Shown in pieces: positions 25,268 to 33,869 of a stretch of DNA of 64,000 nucleotides (its first letter is position 1; each line of letters begins with the position of its first letter). The DNA is taken from assembly GCF_019263805.1 (NCBI RefSeq), contig NZ_CP079195.1, positions 1,591,001 through 1,655,000 of the forward strand, given 5' to 3'. The notes beneath the pieces are model-generated. The model did no database searches. It was not told the origin of the DNA and saw only the letters and a list, made by a program, of their open reading frames with translations. The position numbers were made by a program, and so were the translations under genes. This DNA comes from Polaribacter sp. NJDZ03. GTDB lineage: Bacteria > Bacteroidota > Bacteroidia > Flavobacteriales > Flavobacteriaceae.

Positions 25268-26230
25268 TTACTTGCCCACTATATCAGCAACAATCTTTTT
25301 TGCATGAATTCTAGAGTTTTCTATAAACCATTTATGCGTATCCATACCTCCACAAACTACACCCGCTAAATAGACACCACTAACATTGGTTTCCATAGTT
25401 TCATCATTATAAGTAGGAATTTTACTATTATCATTAGAAAAAGTAATTCCTATTTTATTTAAAAGAATAAAATTTGGTTTGTAACCGGTTAGTGCCAAAA
25501 CAAAATCGTTTTGTAAGGTTTCCACCCCTTTTTCAGTTTGAATAACAACCGTCTCTTTTGTTATTTCCTTAACGTTGCTATTATAATATACTTTAATACT
25601 TCCCTCTTCTATTCTGTTAATAATATCTGGTTTTACCCAATATTTTACACGATGCCCTACTTCTGCACCTCTAATAACCATAGTAACTTCTGCTCCTTTT
25701 CTATAACACTCTAAAGCAGCATCTACAGATGAGTTACTAGCGCCAATAACAACTACTTTTTGTCCAGAATAAAAGTGTGGATCATTATAATAATGCGAAA
25801 CTTTTGGCAAGTCTTCTCCAGGAATTTCTAATGTATTAGGAAGATCATAAAAACCTGTTGCAATTACAATATTTGTAGACTTATAGCTATTTTTTTCTGA
25901 AACAACAGTAAACTTGTTTTCTACTTTAGAAATAGAAATTACTTTTTCAAACAGCTTAATATTTAATTTATTTGAAGAAGCAATTCTTCTATAATATTCT
26001 AAAGCTTCACTTCTTCTTGGCTTATTTTCTTTACTAATAAAAGGAATTTCATCTATTTCTAACTTTTCTGAAGAAGAGAAAAACTGCATATTTACGGGAT
26101 AATTGTATAAAGAATTTACAATAGGTCCTTTTTCTAAAATAACATAACTTAAGCCTTTTTTTTCAGCTTCCAGTCCGCAAGCAATACCAATAGGACCTCC
26201 TCCAATAATAACAATATCAAAATTTTTCAT
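25268..26230 (-). CDS. ypdA: YpdA family bacillithiol-disulfide-reductase-like flavoprotein
   Basis: FAD- and NAD(P)-dependent flavoprotein of 320 residues, thioredoxin-reductase-like but without a CxxC pair. FAD motif GGGPIG (about residues 9-14), the YpdA-type stretch NYPVNMQFFSSSEKL, NADPH motif VVIGASNSSVDAALE and the late VYLAGVVCGGMDTHKWF, with a conserved Cys. In Firmicutes YpdA reduces oxidised bacillithiol. The start is ATG 26230 (MKNFDIVIIGGG), three codons inside the longest frame. No other bacillithiol gene is in the window. Confidence 0.85.
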   Translation of the reverse strand: MKNFDIVIIGGGPIGIACGLEAEKKGLSYVILEKGPIVNSLYNYPVNMQFFSSSEKLEIDEIPFISKENKPRRSEALEYYRRIASSNKLNIKLFEKVISISKVENKFTVVSEKNSYKSTNIVIATGFYDLPNTLEIPGEDLPKVSHYYNDPHFYSGQKVVVIGASNSSVDAALECYRKGAEVTMVIRGAEVGHRVKYWVKPDIINRIEEGSIKVYYNSNVKEITKETVVIQTEKGVETLQNDFVLALTGYKPNFILLNKIGITFSNDNSKIPTYNDETMETNVSGVYLAGVVCGGMDTHKWFIENSRIHAKKIVADIVGK

Positions 26231-26338
26231 AAAATACACGCTTCTTATTTACTATAATAAACTCTTTTTAAACCAATTAAACCCCCTCTTTTTTACATCT
26301 ATAACAACTACTTTTCATATAACAGCAAATCATTATTT

Positions 26339-26498
26339 TATAAGTACATTTTCACCTTTCTACACCAACGCTTTTATAAAACCGTTATGTTGCATTGCTA
26401 CAAAAACTAGACCAATATATAAGTTGTTTTCTCTAGCCAGAACAACATCTAAATGCAACATAAAACTTATTGCTACACCAATCTTATATGTACTTATA
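26339..26498. repeat. Nested inverted repeats in a gene-free region
   Basis: Outer arms TATAAGTACAT (26339-26349) and ATGTACTTATA (26488-26498) are perfect 11-bp complements. Inner arms TTATGTTGCATT (26385-26396) and AATGCAACATAA (26452-26463) are perfect over 12 bp. Inside, GTTGTTTTCT and AGAACAAC form a third small stem. The gap 26231-26980 (750 bases) holds this, the composite element at 26706-26873 and a terminator; no credible gene. Confidence 0.6.
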
Positions 26499-26705
26499 GC
26501 AAAACACCTTACAACATAAAAAGCTGCCTTTGCCTTTATTAGAAGCTATCTATTTAATTTATTTTTTTACTGATACACTCTTTTTGCAGACATCATATAC
26601 TAAGAAATAAAAAGGATTGTATTTCTAATATAATTATAGTTGTTTTAAACGATGTTAAAAATACTTATTTAGTACGAAATTTAGCAACAACCCTTACAAA
26701 TATTT

Positions 26706-26873
26706 TGCGTTAGGGGTTGCAGTGGAAATCCTTTTTTTATTATAATAACATTGCGAGGAACGAAGCAATCTGTTTTTAGAAAGGTAAGATTGCTGCAGAA
26801 AGCAAAAAACTTTCTTATAAATAACAAGTTAAAAAAAGATTGTAGCGTAAAACCCGACCTTTAGGTAACGCCC
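26706..26873. repeat. Composite element: TAGCCCTG-type copy C with CATTGCGAGG repeat in its loop
   Basis: The left part GCGTTAGGGGTTGCAGTGGA..ATCCTTTTTTT and right part AAAAAAAGATTGTAGCG..AAACCCGACC..GGTAACGC pair at the ends (GCGTTA/TAACGC) and at the T-run/A-run. It resembles the elements at 10160 and 16088. The loop contains CATTGCGAGGAACGAAGCAA, the palindromic repeat also found at 5868. Confidence 0.55.
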
Positions 26874-26925
26874 AAATTATTAAAATTATAAATAAATTAA
26901 TAGAAATTAAGTTGAAGGCAAATAA

Positions 26926-26955
26926 AAAACTCCAACAAATAAATGTTGGAGTTTT
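26926..26955 (-). terminator. terminator of rpmE2
   Basis: AAAACTCCAACA and TGTTGGAGTTTT are perfect 12-bp complements around a 6-base loop, 25 bases past the L31 stop on the minus strand, and a T-run follows. Confidence 0.85.
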
Positions 26956-26980
26956 AAATATATTGAAAATTCTAAAAGAA

Positions 26981-27235
26981 TTACTCTTTTTTGAATTTTG
27001 CGTATTTCGTTTTAAATTTATCGATACGACCTGCAGCATCAATAAGTTTAGATTTACCAGTGTAAAAAGGGTGAGATGTTCTAGAGATCTCTAATTTTAC
27101 TAAAGGATACTCAACACCATCAACTTCTAACGTTTCTTTAGTGTCTACTGTAGAACGTGTTAAAAATACATCTTCATTAGACATGTCTTTAAAAGCTACC
27201 ATTCTGTAATTTTCTGGATGAATTCCTTTTCTCAT
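26981..27235 (-). CDS. rpmE2: 50S ribosomal protein L31, type B
   Basis: Ribosomal protein of 84 residues starting [20 protein letters not shown], with [20 protein letters not shown] in the C-terminal half. There are no cysteines, so it lacks the zinc-binding CxxC motif of type A L31 and does not need zinc. Type B L31 is the usual form in Flavobacteria. It is a single gene with its own terminator. Confidence 0.97.
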   Translation of the reverse strand: MRKGIHPENYRMVAFKDMSNEDVFLTRSTVDTKETLEVDGVEYPLVKLEISRTSHPFYTGKSKLIDAAGRIDKFKTKYAKFKKE

Positions 27236-27497
27236 TTTATTATATTTTAATACTTTAATGTTATGTTTGCATGAGTGAAGTTGGTAAAGCTTACTCGATT
27301 CTCTAAATAGTTGTTATTTACTATTTTGAGGATGCAAATTTAACTATATTTTTTAATTAACAAATAAATATTTTGTTTTTATTTGGTCTAACAATCACAT
27401 TCGTTATTTTTACATCAGATTTCGTTGATGAATAGTGGTTTTTCATCACTTTTCTAAAAAGTAAAAAGACTAAAAATAAATATAAAAAATTACAAAA

Positions 27498-28538
27498 ATG
27501 AAAAAGAATACCTTACTTGTTGCATTTTTTGCGTGTTTTCTGCTAATTACATCTTGCTCTGATGTCTATAAATTTAGCTTAGAGCATAAAAAACAAGTCG
27601 CTTTAAATTCTAATATTGAAGTTACTTTAAAAGAGAAAGAAGAGAAAGCTATAAAAAGTGTTCAGTTTTTTGTGAATGGAAATGAGGTTTCTTCAGATGG
27701 AAATACTATTTCTATTAACACAACTGAATTAGGTGTTGGAAAACACCAAGTTTCTGCCTTAGTTTTTTATGCTGAAAAGACAAAAAAGGAAAACAGTTTT
27801 TTTGAAGTTTTAGCAAACAAAGCACCTGTTGTATATGGCTATAAAATTATAAATGAATATCCGCATGATAAAACTGCCTACACACAAGGTTTAGAATATC
27901 ATGATGGTTTTTTGTATGAAACTACAGGACGTAGAGGACAATCTACACTAAGAAAAGTTGAAATTAAAACGGGTAAAGTTTTACAAACAATAGATTTAGA
28001 TAAAAAGTATTTTGGCGAGGGAATGACCATTCTTAACAATAAAATTTACTGGTTAACTTGGCAAGCAAAAAAAGGTTTTGTGTACGACTTAGATACTTTT
28101 AAACAAGAAAAAGAATTTAATTATGATAAAAGTATAGAAGGCTGGGGCTTTACACATAACGGAACTCAATTAATTAAATCTGATGGTACTTCTAAAATTT
28201 GGTTTTTAGATCCGGAAACTTTAAAAGAAGAAAAATCGATTCAAGTGTATACAAACAAATACGCGGTAGCCGATTTAAATGAGCTAGAATTGATTAAAGG
28301 AAAAATCTATGCAAATAAATATCAGCAAAATGCTATTGTTGTTATAAACCCAAAAACTGGGGTTGTAGAAGGTATTGCAAATTTAAAAGGCTTACATGCT
28401 GAAATGGAAAAAACGCAAAAATTGGTTCCTCATGATGAAGTTTTAAATGGTATTGCTTATGATGAAGAGAATAACCGTCTTTTTGTAACAGGTAAACATT
28501 GGGGTAAATTATTTGAAATTGAATTGATTAAAAAATAA
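27498..28538 (+). CDS. glutaminyl-peptide cyclotransferase (glutamine cyclotransferase family), lipoprotein
   Basis: Predicted lipoprotein of 346 residues with lipobox LLITSC (Cys20). An Ig-like N-terminal part (about 30-105) precedes a five-bladed beta-propeller (about 115-346) of the glutamine cyclotransferase family. Recognised stretches are YPHDKTAYTQGLEYHDGFLY, ETTGRRGQSTLRKV and FGEGMTI. The family turns N-terminal Gln of proteins into pyroglutamate; in Flavobacteria this may act on exported proteins. The downstream lipoprotein gene is separated by a strong palindrome. Confidence 0.9.
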   Translation: MKKNTLLVAFFACFLLITSCSDVYKFSLEHKKQVALNSNIEVTLKEKEEKAIKSVQFFVNGNEVSSDGNTISINTTELGVGKHQVSALVFYAEKTKKENSFFEVLANKAPVVYGYKIINEYPHDKTAYTQGLEYHDGFLYETTGRRGQSTLRKVEIKTGKVLQTIDLDKKYFGEGMTILNNKIYWLTWQAKKGFVYDLDTFKQEKEFNYDKSIEGWGFTHNGTQLIKSDGTSKIWFLDPETLKEEKSIQVYTNKYAVADLNELELIKGKIYANKYQQNAIVVINPKTGVVEGIANLKGLHAEMEKTQKLVPHDEVLNGIAYDEENNRLFVTGKHWGKLFEIELIKK

Positions 28539-28603
28539 TAATTGAGGTATTAAAAAGTTATCACTCTAATACATTTTAATATTTAAAAATAAAAACAAGT
28601 TTT

Positions 28604-28657
28604 ACCACATAGAAACATAGACAACATAGTGCTATGTATACTATGTTTCTATGTGGT
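28604..28657. repeat. Perfect 17-bp inverted repeat
   Basis: ACCACATAGAAACATAG and CTATGTTTCTATGTGGT are exact complements around a 20-base loop that itself holds CATAGTGCTATG. It lies between two co-directional lipoprotein genes and could form a terminator-like hairpin. Confidence 0.75.
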
Positions 28658-28676
28658 GATTTTTTATAAAAACAAC

Positions 28677-30194
28677 ATGAGATACACTATATACCTCTTC
28701 TTAATTATTATTGTTGCTTCTTTAGGTTCTTGTAGAAAAGATTTTGATACAACTCTTAGTTCTGGAAAATTAGAATTCTCTAAAGACACCATTTTTTTAG
28801 ACACTATATTTACAAACATTGGCTCTGCAACGTATAATTTAAAAGTATATAATAGAGGGCAAAATGCCATTACAATTCCAGAAATTAAACTAGAAAACGG
28901 TACAAATTCTAACTACCGATTAAATGTTGATGGAATTCCTGGAAAAGATTTTAAAAACATAGATATTCTTGCTAAAGACAGTATTTTTATTTTTGTAGAA
29001 ACAACTATAAACGCTAGTAATGTTATTAATCCGCTTTACACAGACAAAATTTTATTTGACTCTGGTAGTTCTCAACAAAATGTAGATTTAGTCACTTTAG
29101 TACAAGATGCTAATTTTATTTATCCGGGTAAAGATGCTGTTACTATGAAAATTGATAGCCTAACTTTAAACGGAGAGCCAACCTCTTTAAAAGGCCGGTT
29201 TTTAACAGACACAGAATTAACAATTACAAATATAAAACCAACTGTTATCTACGGCTTTGTAGCAGTACCAGCAAATAAAACATTAACTATAGAAGCCGGA
29301 GCAAAAATTTATTTCCATGATAATTCTGGTTTAATTGTAGATGATAAAGCTACTTTAAAAGTAAACGGAACTTTAACTGAAAAAGTTGTTTTTGAAGGAG
29401 ACCGTTTAGAACATTCTTTTAGTGAAACTGCCGGACAATGGGGTACTATTTGGATGCGTGCAGGAAGTAAAGACAATGAAATAAACCACACTATTATTAA
29501 AAACGGTACAATAGGTATTTTGGTTGATAGTATTGGCACTCCTTCTACCCCAACTTTAAAATTACAAAACACAGAAATCTATAACCATTCTAGTTATGGA
29601 ATTTTAGGTAGAGAAGCAAATATTACAGGTAACAATGTAGTTATTGGCGCTGCAGGTCAGGTTTCTTTAGCTGCAACTATTGGAGGAACCTATAACTTTA
29701 CCCATTCTACATTTGCAAACTACTGGAACAATAGTATACGTCAATTACCTGCTGTTTTAATCAATAATTTTCTTACTTATACCAATGAAACTGGACAAGA
29801 AATTATTGAAACAAGAAATTTACATGCAGCAAATTTTACCAATTGTATTTTTGATGGAAATAACAACATAGAATTTATCTTAGATAAAGTTGATGGAGGC
29901 GGAATATTTAATTATACCGTTAGTAATTCTATGATTAAATTTACTGATAATAATGATGCTTTTAAAGACAATACCGAACTAGATTTTACAAATACTTTTT
30001 ACCAAGACAACATAATAAATGGAAATGCTCATTTTAGAAATACTCAAAAGAGTGATTTTATAATTGGAGAAGAATCTAATGCTATTAACAAAGCAAAAGC
30101 AACTTCTTTTTCTACGGATATTTTAGGTGTTGATAGAACTACAAATCCTGATATTGGTGCTTACCAACACATTACTTTTGATGCGGAAGAGTAA
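28677..30194 (+). CDS. lipoprotein with right-handed beta-helix region
   Basis: Lipoprotein of 505 residues; lipobox ASLGSC (Cys18), followed by RKDFD. The N-terminal part (about 25-150) is an Ig-like domain seen in Bacteroidota cell-surface proteins (FSKDTIFLDTIFTNIGSATY). The centre and C-terminus (about 190-460) look like a parallel beta-helix (IYFHDNSGLIVDDKATLKVNG, quoted in part: SGLIVDDKATLKVNG) with repeated Asn turns, ending in DIGAYQH, typical of choice-of-anchor beta-helix proteins. Function unknown. The start MRYTIYLF at 28677 lies just after the palindrome. Confidence 0.82.
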   Translation: MRYTIYLFLIIIVASLGSCRKDFDTTLSSGKLEFSKDTIFLDTIFTNIGSATYNLKVYNRGQNAITIPEIKLENGTNSNYRLNVDGIPGKDFKNIDILAKDSIFIFVETTINASNVINPLYTDKILFDSGSSQQNVDLVTLVQDANFIYPGKDAVTMKIDSLTLNGEPTSLKGRFLTDTELTITNIKPTVIYGFVAVPANKTLTIEAGAKIYFHDNSGLIVDDKATLKVNGTLTEKVVFEGDRLEHSFSETAGQWGTIWMRAGSKDNEINHTIIKNGTIGILVDSIGTPSTPTLKLQNTEIYNHSSYGILGREANITGNNVVIGAAGQVSLAATIGGTYNFTHSTFANYWNNSIRQLPAVLINNFLTYTNETGQEIIETRNLHAANFTNCIFDGNNNIEFILDKVDGGGIFNYTVSNSMIKFTDNNDAFKDNTELDFTNTFYQDNIINGNAHFRNTQKSDFIIGEESNAINKAKATSFSTDILGVDRTTNPDIGAYQHITFDAEE

Positions 30195-30466
30195 ATATTT
30201 CTGCTATTAGGTGAAATTAACCTTTATGAGATTATAGTATCCTCTAAATATATTGAATTATAAGTTTCTACCTTTACAGGAATTACTTAAATAATTTATT
30301 TATAAGCCCTACTCGTTACTTCTAATTAAAAAACACAGATAAACCTTAATGTTTTTTAAAACCCTTGGAGATCTAAATTAAACTACTGCAGGTTTCATTT
30401 GTAATGATTTTGAGTTTAAATGTTTGAAAAAATGAGTAAATTGCTCGTTCAAATTTTTTTATTGAA

Positions 30467-31147
30467 ATGAAAAACATTGTAATTACAGGTACAAGCAGAG
30501 GAATTGGTTTTGAACTCGCAAAACAATTTGCAGAAAGCGGACATAATGTGTTGGCCTTATCTAGAAACACAAAACCACTGTCTGAGGTTAATCATAAAAA
30601 TATCACTTTACTTTCTGTTGATTTATCTGTGAATTCAGATTTAGAAAAGGTAACCGATTATATTAAAAATAATTGGAAACAAGTTGATATTTTAATCAAT
30701 AACGCTGGTAAATTAATCAACAAACCTTTTACAGATTTATCTTCGGATGATTTCTTAGAAGTCTACAAAGTAAATGTTTTTGCTGTTGCAGAGATCACAA
30801 AATTAATGATTCCGTTTATGCAAAAAGGAAGTCATGTAGTTACTATAAGCTCTATGGGCGGAATTCAAGGAAGTATAAAATTCCCAGGATTAGCAGCATA
30901 TTCATCTGCCAAAGGCGCAGTAATTACGCTATCTGAATTATTGGCAGAAGAATATAAAGACCAACAAATAGCTTTTAATGTTCTGGCTTTAGGAGCTGTA
31001 CAAACAGAAATGCTAGAAGAAGCTTTCCCTGGGTATGAAGCACCTACATCTGCCTCAGAAATGGCTAATTATATTTTTGATTTCTCTTTAACTGGAAATA
31101 AATTTTATAACGGAAGAGTATTACAAGTTTCAACAACAACGCCGTAA
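30467..31147 (+). CDS. SDR family oxidoreductase
   Basis: Short-chain dehydrogenase of 226 residues with TGTSRGIGFELA (cofactor, residues 7-18), NNAGK near 82, the catalytic Ser in TISSMGG and the Tyr/Lys pair in YSSAKGAVITLS. All active-site residues are therefore present, unlike the SDR of the kynurenine cluster. The substrate is unknown. The SprT-like gene follows after 13 bases and is probably co-transcribed. The 272-base gap before this gene has no recognised element. Confidence 0.9.
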   Translation: MKNIVITGTSRGIGFELAKQFAESGHNVLALSRNTKPLSEVNHKNITLLSVDLSVNSDLEKVTDYIKNNWKQVDILINNAGKLINKPFTDLSSDDFLEVYKVNVFAVAEITKLMIPFMQKGSHVVTISSMGGIQGSIKFPGLAAYSSAKGAVITLSELLAEEYKDQQIAFNVLALGAVQTEMLEEAFPGYEAPTSASEMANYIFDFSLTGNKFYNGRVLQVSTTTP

Positions 31148-31160
31148 GCAATCTTAAAAA

Positions 31161-31757
31161 TTGAATTCAAATTATCAAAATTTCGTTCCTTTAAAAGCAA
31201 TTCCGTTTATAGAATTTCTAATAAACGAGCATTCTTTTACGCTAAAAATTGTAAACCAGAGAGAAACGAAACATGGTGATTTTAGGCAATTACCAGACGG
31301 AAGATTTCAAATTACAGTAAATAATAACCTTAATAAATATCAGTTTTTACTTACGCTAGTGCATGAAATTGCACATCATGTTACGCATCAAAAATTTGGA
31401 CGCGTGCAGCCTCATGGTAAAGAATGGAAAATGGTTTTTCAGCATTTAATGCTGCCTTTTTTACGTCCAGAAATTTACCCTATAGAAATGCTACCTTTTT
31501 TAGCAAGATATTTTAAAAACCCTAAAGCAAGCACAGATACAGATGCCGATTTATCTTTAGCGCTAAGAGGAAATGTAGCAGAAACTGGCAAGCACTTTAT
31601 TTTTGACATCCCTTTTGGGAGTTTATTTGTATTTAAAAACACCATCTACAAAAGAGGAAACAAACGTAGAACCCGATATGAATGCATGAATATGAGCAAT
31701 AAAAAAGTATATCTATTCAACCAAAATGTAGAAATAGAGTTTTACAAAAACGGTTAG
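31161..31757 (+). CDS. SprT-like zinc-metallopeptidase domain protein
   Basis: Protein of 198 residues with a SprT-like domain: zinc motif HEIAHH in LTLVHEIAHHVTHQKFGR, a third ligand region HGKEWKMVFQHLML and a C-terminal beta part with YECMN. There is only one C-terminal Cys near the place where SprT proteins have a zinc ribbon, so that ribbon is degenerate. No ATG is available before the domain, so TTG at 31161 (NSNYQNFVPLKAIPF) is the best start. Relatives (SPRTN, SprT) act on DNA or unknown protein targets. Confidence 0.85.
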   Translation: MNSNYQNFVPLKAIPFIEFLINEHSFTLKIVNQRETKHGDFRQLPDGRFQITVNNNLNKYQFLLTLVHEIAHHVTHQKFGRVQPHGKEWKMVFQHLMLPFLRPEIYPIEMLPFLARYFKNPKASTDTDADLSLALRGNVAETGKHFIFDIPFGSLFVFKNTIYKRGNKRRTRYECMNMSNKKVYLFNQNVEIEFYKNG

Positions 31758-31807
31758 AGTTTATTTAACCTAATAACATCAATTATAGAGTAATTCGTTT
31801 AACAAAT

Positions 31808-31939
31808 GAGATTATCTAACAAGTGATTTTTTTGTCAATCTGAATTTATTTCAGATTCTTATGAATATTGAATATAGATACGTTAAGATACTGAAACAAG
31901 TTCAGTATGACAATATTCAAAACTTTTAGAAAGCTCCTT
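31808..31939. repeat. Long-hairpin intergenic repeat, copy 2
   Basis: Same core as 3331-3466: TTGTCAATCTGAATTTATTT, then ..GATACTGAAACAAGTTCAG..TATGACAA. The outer arms (TCTAACAAGT / ACTTTTAGA) are shorter and less well paired. It lies between the convergent SprT-like and DUF389 genes and may act as a terminator. Confidence 0.65.
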
Positions 31940-31944
31940 AAAGC

Positions 31945-33429
31945 TTATCTTTCTCTTTTAATAAACAACGTATCTAAGTCCATTTCTTTTTGCAACCAAG
32001 TACGTAATTTCTTTTCTTTTACACGAATAATAGTATCAGACACTTTTAAATTCCATTTTACTGTTGCCGTAGGAATGGTATCTATATTTATAAAATCTTT
32101 AGAAAATAAAACTTTAGAAAACCCTATTTCTTCTATTTCACTATATAGAATTTTTGCCTCTTTAGAAATTCTACTAAAAGCAATTGCTTTTTTATCATTT
32201 TGAAGCGCATCATCTTCAATCCTTATATTTAAACCAGAAATGATACCTTCTAGCTCAATAATCTTATCTTCAAGTTCTTGTATTCGCTTTTTACTTTCAT
32301 TCAACTCTTCTCTTTTTTCTGTATACGCTGTAGTAATTAATTCGAAACTCTTAGTATCACTTCCTTTAATATTAATTTTCACTTCTTTTAAGCGATCATA
32401 TCTCGGATCATTAATCAAACTGCTTTCTAACATGTTTTTCTCTACAGCAGTTACTTCGTTAAAGAAATTTAGCTTTAAAACCTTAGTATCAAAATCATAA
32501 TCTTCATCAATTAATTGATAGTTATCAATGGTCATTACCTCATTTTTAACAAACGTTTTTAACTGTGCATTTACCCTACTTTCTTCTAAGGCATGTAAAA
32601 AAGTGTAAACAGCAGGAATCATAACAGCAATACCTACTACCGTTGCAATAGTAGCATATCGTTTTCTTCTTGCTGCATTCGCATATTTATGCATTGGAAA
32701 ACTTAACAGTTTTAATACAATAAATGTTGCCAAAGCAATAAAAATGGTATTAATTGTAAACAAATACATGGCTCCTAAAGCATAGGTAAAACCAACAGTA
32801 TCTCCAGAAAAACCTTTTGCTAAACCAAACCCTGCAGTACACAAAGGCGGCATTAATGCAGTAGCAATAGCAACTCCAAAAATAACAGAAGCTACCGTTC
32901 CCTTTTTTGTTCTTGCAACCATTAAAGCCAAACCACCAAAAAAGGCAATTAATACATCTCTAATATCTGGTTTTGTTCTCCCTAACAATTCGGATGTATC
33001 TTCACTTAATGGAAAGAAATAGAAAAAAACAAATGAAGCAAGTAAACTTAAAGTAATCATCGTTGCCAAACTGACTAATGATTTTTTAAACACCTCAATA
33101 TCATTAATTGCAAAAGCGCTTCCTATTCCCAAAATAGGCCCCATTAAGGGCGATATTAACATGGCACCGATAACAACTGCTGTAGAGTTAGCATTTAATC
33201 CTATAGAAGCCACAAAGACCGCAAAAATAAGAATCCAAGCAGTAGCACCCTTAAAAGGTATATCTGCTTTAATAGCCTCCATGGTAGCTTCATGGTCTGT
33301 ATCGTGTCTAAAATCTAAAAGTTCTATTAAATATTTTCTGATACTAAAGAGCAAACCTCTAGCTTCATCTTTCATTCCTTGCTTAGATTGATCTACCTTT
33401 TCCTCAACTACCTTATTTTCTTCTTCCAT
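31945..33429 (-). CDS. DUF389 family membrane protein
   Basis: Membrane protein of 494 residues. The first part (about 65-290) has six or so hydrophobic helices and the DUF389 signature ANSTAVVIGAMLISPLMGPI; PLMPPLCTAG-like text (TALMPPLCTAGFGLA) follows. The C-terminal third (about 290-494) is soluble, with a coiled coil (KKRIQELEDKIIELEGIISG). The family has no firmly known function. Start MEEENKVVEEK at 33429; the longer frame to 33483 would add an unrelated hydrophobic leader. Confidence 0.88.
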   Translation of the reverse strand: MEEENKVVEEKVDQSKQGMKDEARGLLFSIRKYLIELLDFRHDTDHEATMEAIKADIPFKGATAWILIFAVFVASIGLNANSTAVVIGAMLISPLMGPILGIGSAFAINDIEVFKKSLVSLATMITLSLLASFVFFYFFPLSEDTSELLGRTKPDIRDVLIAFFGGLALMVARTKKGTVASVIFGVAIATALMPPLCTAGFGLAKGFSGDTVGFTYALGAMYLFTINTIFIALATFIVLKLLSFPMHKYANAARRKRYATIATVVGIAVMIPAVYTFLHALEESRVNAQLKTFVKNEVMTIDNYQLIDEDYDFDTKVLKLNFFNEVTAVEKNMLESSLINDPRYDRLKEVKINIKGSDTKSFELITTAYTEKREELNESKKRIQELEDKIIELEGIISGLNIRIEDDALQNDKKAIAFSRISKEAKILYSEIEEIGFSKVLFSKDFINIDTIPTATVKWNLKVSDTIIRVKEKKLRTWLQKEMDLDTLFIKRER

Positions 33430-33513
33430 CAAAATTAAGTTTCTTATTAACTTGGGAAAGATACAAAAATTTAAAATTGACAATTAAACAGCCCCTAACT
33501 TTTTTTGCATAAA

Positions 33514-33541
33514 AAAAGCTTCACATTTCTGTGAAGCTTTT
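33514..33541 (-). terminator. terminator of the tRNA-Lys pair
   Basis: AAAAGCTTCACA/TGTGAAGCTTTT, a near-perfect stem with loop TTTC, ten bases after the 3' end of the second tRNA on the minus strand and followed by seven Ts. Confidence 0.85.
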
Positions 33542-33550
33542 AATTTAATG

Positions 33551-33623
33551 TGACCGGGCTGGGGCTCGAACCCAGGACCCTCTCCTTAAAAGGGAGATGC
33601 TCTACCAACTGAGCTACCAGGTC
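33551..33623 (-). tRNA. tRNA-Lys (anticodon UUU), copy downstream in transcript
   Basis: A 73-base cloverleaf on the minus strand: acceptor GACCTGG/CCCGGTC, D arm GCTC/GAGC, anticodon stem TCTCC/GGAGA with loop CTTTTAA (anticodon TTT), T arm CTGGG/CCCAG with TTCGAGC loop, discriminator A. The CCA end is not encoded. Acceptor pair 5-68 is T-C, a mismatch shared with the second copy. Confidence 0.96.
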
Positions 33624-33741
33624 ATTTATTTTATCTTAATGACTAAAAGATACGCTTAATTAAAATTCGAAAAACAACGCTTCTCGATGCAATTACTTTA
33701 ATAAAAAAACTTCAAAATATTTATGAAATTTTTAAATTTTG

Positions 33742-33814
33742 TGACCGGGCTGGGGCTCGAACCCAGGACCCTCTCCTTAAAAGGGAGATGCTCTACCAAC
33801 TGAGCTACCAGGTC
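33742..33814 (-). tRNA. tRNA-Lys (anticodon UUU), first copy in transcript
   Basis: Identical in all 73 bases to the copy at 33551-33623, 118 bases away and in the same direction, so a tandem duplication transcribed together. The spacer has no other RNA gene. The same T5-C68 mismatch is present. Confidence 0.96.
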
Positions 33815-33869
33815 GTTTATTTCCTTTTAAGCGGCTGCAAAGATATACTTTATTTTAGATAAAACAAAT

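Noticed and set aside
26815..27042. 75-residue minus-strand frame over the rpmE2 terminator
   Set aside because: It overlaps the end of L31 in another frame and runs through its terminator hairpin.
33551..33814. Twin tRNA-Lys genes considered as attachment-site duplication from an integrated element
   Set aside because: The whole tRNA is duplicated with only 118 bases between the copies, and there is no integrase or cargo. A plain tandem duplication explains it.
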